From Sipunculus nudus (Eukaryota; Annelida; Sipuncula; Golfingiida; Sipunculidae): a stretch of DNA of 64,000 nt. Both the position numbers and the translations under genes were made by a program. Position 1 is the stretch's first letter. Every line of letters starts with the position of its first letter. Shown here in pieces: positions 60,961 to 64,000 of the stretch. Where the stretch lies: positions 33,871,676 to 33,935,675 of the forward strand of contig CM049311.1 in assembly GCA_026874595.1 (NCBI GenBank), in the 5' to 3' direction. The notes below the pieces were generated by a model. That model saw nothing but the letters and a program-made list of their open reading frames with translations, was not told the origin of the DNA and searched no databases.

Positions 60961-62655
60961 TAAGAATAAAAAATCAGAAATAACGTATGTTGTCCCTGGT
61001 AAACACCAGTGTAAGGTTACTTTTTGTCACGTACAGGAAGTTATAAGGACATCAAGGTCGCATAAGGTTTAAAACCGATGGGAGAATGACTTATGAGTGT
61101 TTATCATCGCGGTGTTCACACCTTGATATCATGCCGCCTTAATTAATGCTACAATTCCTTCCCCGCGACCAAGAACTTTGTGCACTACGATAAAACTGGT
61201 CCTGGGGTTGATAACCTACATAATTCATTCTTCATGTCATTCGTCATTCACAGCTGACACTATTGATCTCGTAAGCATTTAACTCGTTAAACCCGCCGTT
61301 TCTGCACTGATCGTTATTTATACGGACACGTATTTTATCCATTATTTCATTCGTGCGGGACGGGTTTTCCACGGATCTAATTCCCACTGGTGGTCCGGAT
61401 CGACACGGGCCGAGTAAACTTTTGTAATTCCTCATAGATGGCTCTGTGGTAGTCCCTCCGCGAAACAATACCGAATTTCAATGGAATTATGGGTTAATGC
61501 GGAAGATAATCCCCCCCCCCCCCTCCTCCATCCCGTACGTCCTATACACCTTGTCATCATTCTCGGCAGTTCAAGGGGCATTTACAAGACATGGCCACAG
61601 AGCAGTAGCGTGACCACGGTTGAGTGCCACCACCGTTAGTTATAATATACACGAGCCACAACTTTTGCGCTGTCGTTGGTCCATTTTCTCTCGTCAATCT
61701 GCAGTAGCCCATGGTCAGTCCTCCGTCATTATAAAATAAATAATTTAGTAACGTGACTGTCTGAAGCCAGCAAAAATGGTTAAAACAAAACATAAAATAC
61801 AGTGCATCGCTCACATCTATTTCTTGTTCCTACATAGTGCAAAGCCTTAAGAAATCCAGCATCAATTAACGCTTTACATACTGGTAACTTAGAGACAAAA
61901 AATACTCTCTACCAACTAGCCATTACTTATGTGACTCAATTAAAGTTCCAATGGTGAATGGCTTATTTTTTTAGTACAGTTGAGCAGTTGTGAAGTACTA
62001 CCTTAATTTTTGCTGAATACAACTTTTATTATCATATTCCTGAAATTCCCAGAACCGATCCTGGAGACGAATCAGAAGTGACCAAAATGACCTGTATAAT
62101 CTGGTGTTCTGCATGGATAATCGGTAGGTTTGCATGCGGGCAGTCGCCACCGCCGAGACCTAAGATTTTTCCGGTCGCTTAAAAACAAAAGGCCGGCAAA
62201 ATAAATCCGTTGATGGGAGACCGGTTTTAATTTTACAATAATTTGCATTATTTTAATGTACAAATTTTTTTTAGATTTCTAAAATTCTACAAAGATTTTC
62301 GTAAAAGTGAATCATTCTTGGTGACATATATAAAACTCCTTATCCTCTCCTTATCAAGGCATAGCACGCAATAAAAAATCTAGGTCTTGCTTCACTCGTG
62401 ACTTCACGTATGTCTCCTCCAAGCTCCATGCAGGGGCCTCGTCAAGGCCAGAAACACAATGACAAGTTGCCATAAATAAGTATCGTCATTATCAGTTCAC
62501 CAATATTTTTTTCATTAATACTGTAAAGGAACTGCGGACTTTGAGTTTTACGTAAAGATTGATGGGTAAAAAGATTGTGTTTACGAGACTGGTGTAATAA
62601 TTAGTGGACCTGCTTACCTTTGCTCATTGCACTATTTTTTTTAGCGCAGCTCACT

Positions 62656-62658
<3 letters not shown>
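60961..62658. other. intergenic sequence; two short cysteine-containing minus-strand frames
   Basis: Minus-strand frames at 61557-61814 (QTVTLLNYLFYNDGG ... GYCRLTREN ... SRYCSVAMSCKCPLNC) and 61244-61468 were examined. The first could be an exon behind a polypyrimidine-AG, but I recognise no domain and found no matching donor or partner exon. Poly-C near 61511. Confidence 0.3.

Positions 62659-62722
<64 letters not shown>
62659..62722. repeat. (TA)n microsatellite
   Basis: About 64 bp of TA. Confidence 0.95.
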
Positions 62723-62727
<5 letters not shown>

Positions 62728-63148
62728 TGTCGGTTAGTTAACATAGAATAAAGCAGCCATAACTTCCTGAAATTCCAACTTCTCATCCTGATAGGTCCTT
62801 TCTGGAAACTGATAATCATAAAACTCAGGAAGTTCACATTTCAGATGCTGAGTGTTCCAGATAAAGGTTCTCTGTGGAAACTGAGGAGTATATGACACTA
62901 TAAAGGTTTTATCGAGCGAAAACCTCAGAAGCTCAGATTCAGTGAAAATACATACAAAAGGATGGATTGCTCTAGAACGGCGCTGGCAAAGATTGTCATG
63001 AAATTAGGAATTCTAATTACTCTCTAAGAATTTTAACTATTGCAGCGCTATTTGGAATCTTTTTTTAACAGCGGCGTCAATTTATCTTCAGGGATGGGGG
63101 ATGACCCCGCATGGAAGGGCAATCAAAGTTCGGACAACTTTTATAAAC

Positions 63149-63150
<2 letters not shown>

Positions 63151-63214
<64 letters not shown>
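63151..63214. repeat. (TA)n microsatellite
   Basis: About 64 bp of TA, 80 bp left of the perfect hairpin. Confidence 0.95.
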
Positions 63215-63218
<4 letters not shown>

Positions 63219-63293
63219 AGTTCAAGACTTTAACCTACATGCGTTTAACAACGTTGTTTCGTAAGGGCCGTAGGTCCTCACTCTTCGGAAACC

Positions 63294-63359
63294 CATCATG
63301 AAGTGGGCCAGGTATTAAGACTTTTTCTTAAGTCTTAATACCTGGCCCACTTCATGATG
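63294..63359. repeat. perfect inverted repeat, 30-bp arms and 6-nt loop
   Basis: The arm at 63294-63323 begins CATCATGAAGTGGGCCAGG; its exact inverse occupies 63330-63359; the loop is TTTCTT. All 30 pairs are Watson-Crick. It could be a small RNA precursor, a minimal foldback transposon or an assembly fold-back artefact. Confidence 0.9.
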
Positions 63360-64000
63360 TGCATGAAATGCATGTATAATGCATGTTATACAAGTAATTA
63401 TTAGTGGTGAGCCAACTAATCGATAAAATCGATGATTGGCCGTTTTCTTTCATAAATGATTGAATTTATTTAATTTTATCACGGAACCTAATGTCAACAG
63501 ATCATGTTTCGTGGTAAACATAAATTTTGTAATGGAAAAAAAATTCAGATTCTGTAACACTAGGCAGCGTGAATTGTCTAGGGGAATGAATAAAGAAGTC
63601 AGTGTTTTTTGTGAACAAATTACTATAATTTATTCTTAAAACAACCCTAACATTAAAATATACTAAATCATTACAATTACACAGTATAACAGTAGTATAA
63701 CAGCAAATCAACTCAATCACACAGTTAAAAGTGCACAGTACCTGGATACCACCACTGTCACAGCGATAGGTCCTTTAAAATGTATAAACCGGAAGAACAG
63801 TTACACAAATCTTCTCAGAGAATAACAGACCAATGTAAAGCTCTTGTAACAATCCCGAAAGTAAACTTGAGACAAGCAGCACTAAATTGTATAGACTTAG
63901 TAATAGTAGAATCCCTGAAATTACTGGATAATCGGATAGGTTCCGCAAACTGACTTACACGCTTCTGTGTCCCCTGGAATATTCTCTCTCGGCTCTTAAA

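Larger units (their letters stand above)
62723..64000. other. intergenic sequence to the right edge
   Basis: No gene recognised. Contains a TA microsatellite (63151-63214) and a perfect hairpin (63294-63359). GAAACTGATAATCATAAAACTC-like and AACTCAGGAAGTTC-like phrases recur loosely at 62780-62940. Confidence 0.45.

Overview
This is nuclear DNA from an animal. It has spliced genes with phase-compatible GT-AG introns, extracellular domain families, AT-rich introns, many (TA)n microsatellites and dense transposon debris. The gene set (a DBH-like copper monooxygenase and secreted C-type lectins) and mobile elements built around a central tandem-repeat core (resembling the bivalve 'pearl' / Helentron-like class) point to a lophotrochozoan, most probably a bivalve mollusc. 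The species cannot be named from this sequence.

Three protein-coding loci are supported, all on the minus strand. (1) 40439-55546 is a complete 12-exon gene for a DOMON plus copper type II ascorbate-dependent monooxygenase (MOXD1 / dopamine beta-hydroxylase family, 608 aa); every expected copper ligand is present. (2) 17305-30457 is a complete 4-exon gene for a secreted 248-aa protein with a signal peptide, a C-type lectin domain and a PAN/apple-like C-terminal domain. (3) 1139-1190 is the first coding exon of a paralogue of that lectin; the rest lies off the left edge. Loci 2 and 3 share homologous promoters and flanks (about 0.64-4.06 kb versus 28.9-31.6 kb), so they are tandem segmental duplicates later broken up by different insertions.

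Region by region: 0-5.6 kb holds a MITE, the paralogue's exon, a 5'-truncated LINE, a tandem-core element and a hAT-like element with target-site duplication. 6-14.2 kb is a transposon graveyard: an array with hormone-response-element-like palindromes, a tyrosine-recombinase-type retroelement remnant on the minus strand, an unidentified GC-rich stretch, and an internally deleted Tigger/pogo element. 14.2-31 kb is the lectin gene and its introns, with a transposase-like remnant and a second GC-rich repeat at 27.7-28.9 kb. 31-40 kb contains a 3.5-kb element whose core is a 339/343-bp satellite with alternating monomer types. 40.4-55.6 kb is the monooxygenase gene with SINE-like and foldback repeats in introns. 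55.6-64 kb is intergenic, with TIR elements and a perfect 30-bp-stem hairpin.

The two gene types have no obvious joint pathway. The lectins are probably secreted recognition proteins; the monooxygenase is a secretory-pathway enzyme. I found no clear new multi-gene system. The most unusual signals are the palindrome-centred core repeats, the higher-order satellite, the lectin/PAN tandem duplication and the hairpin.
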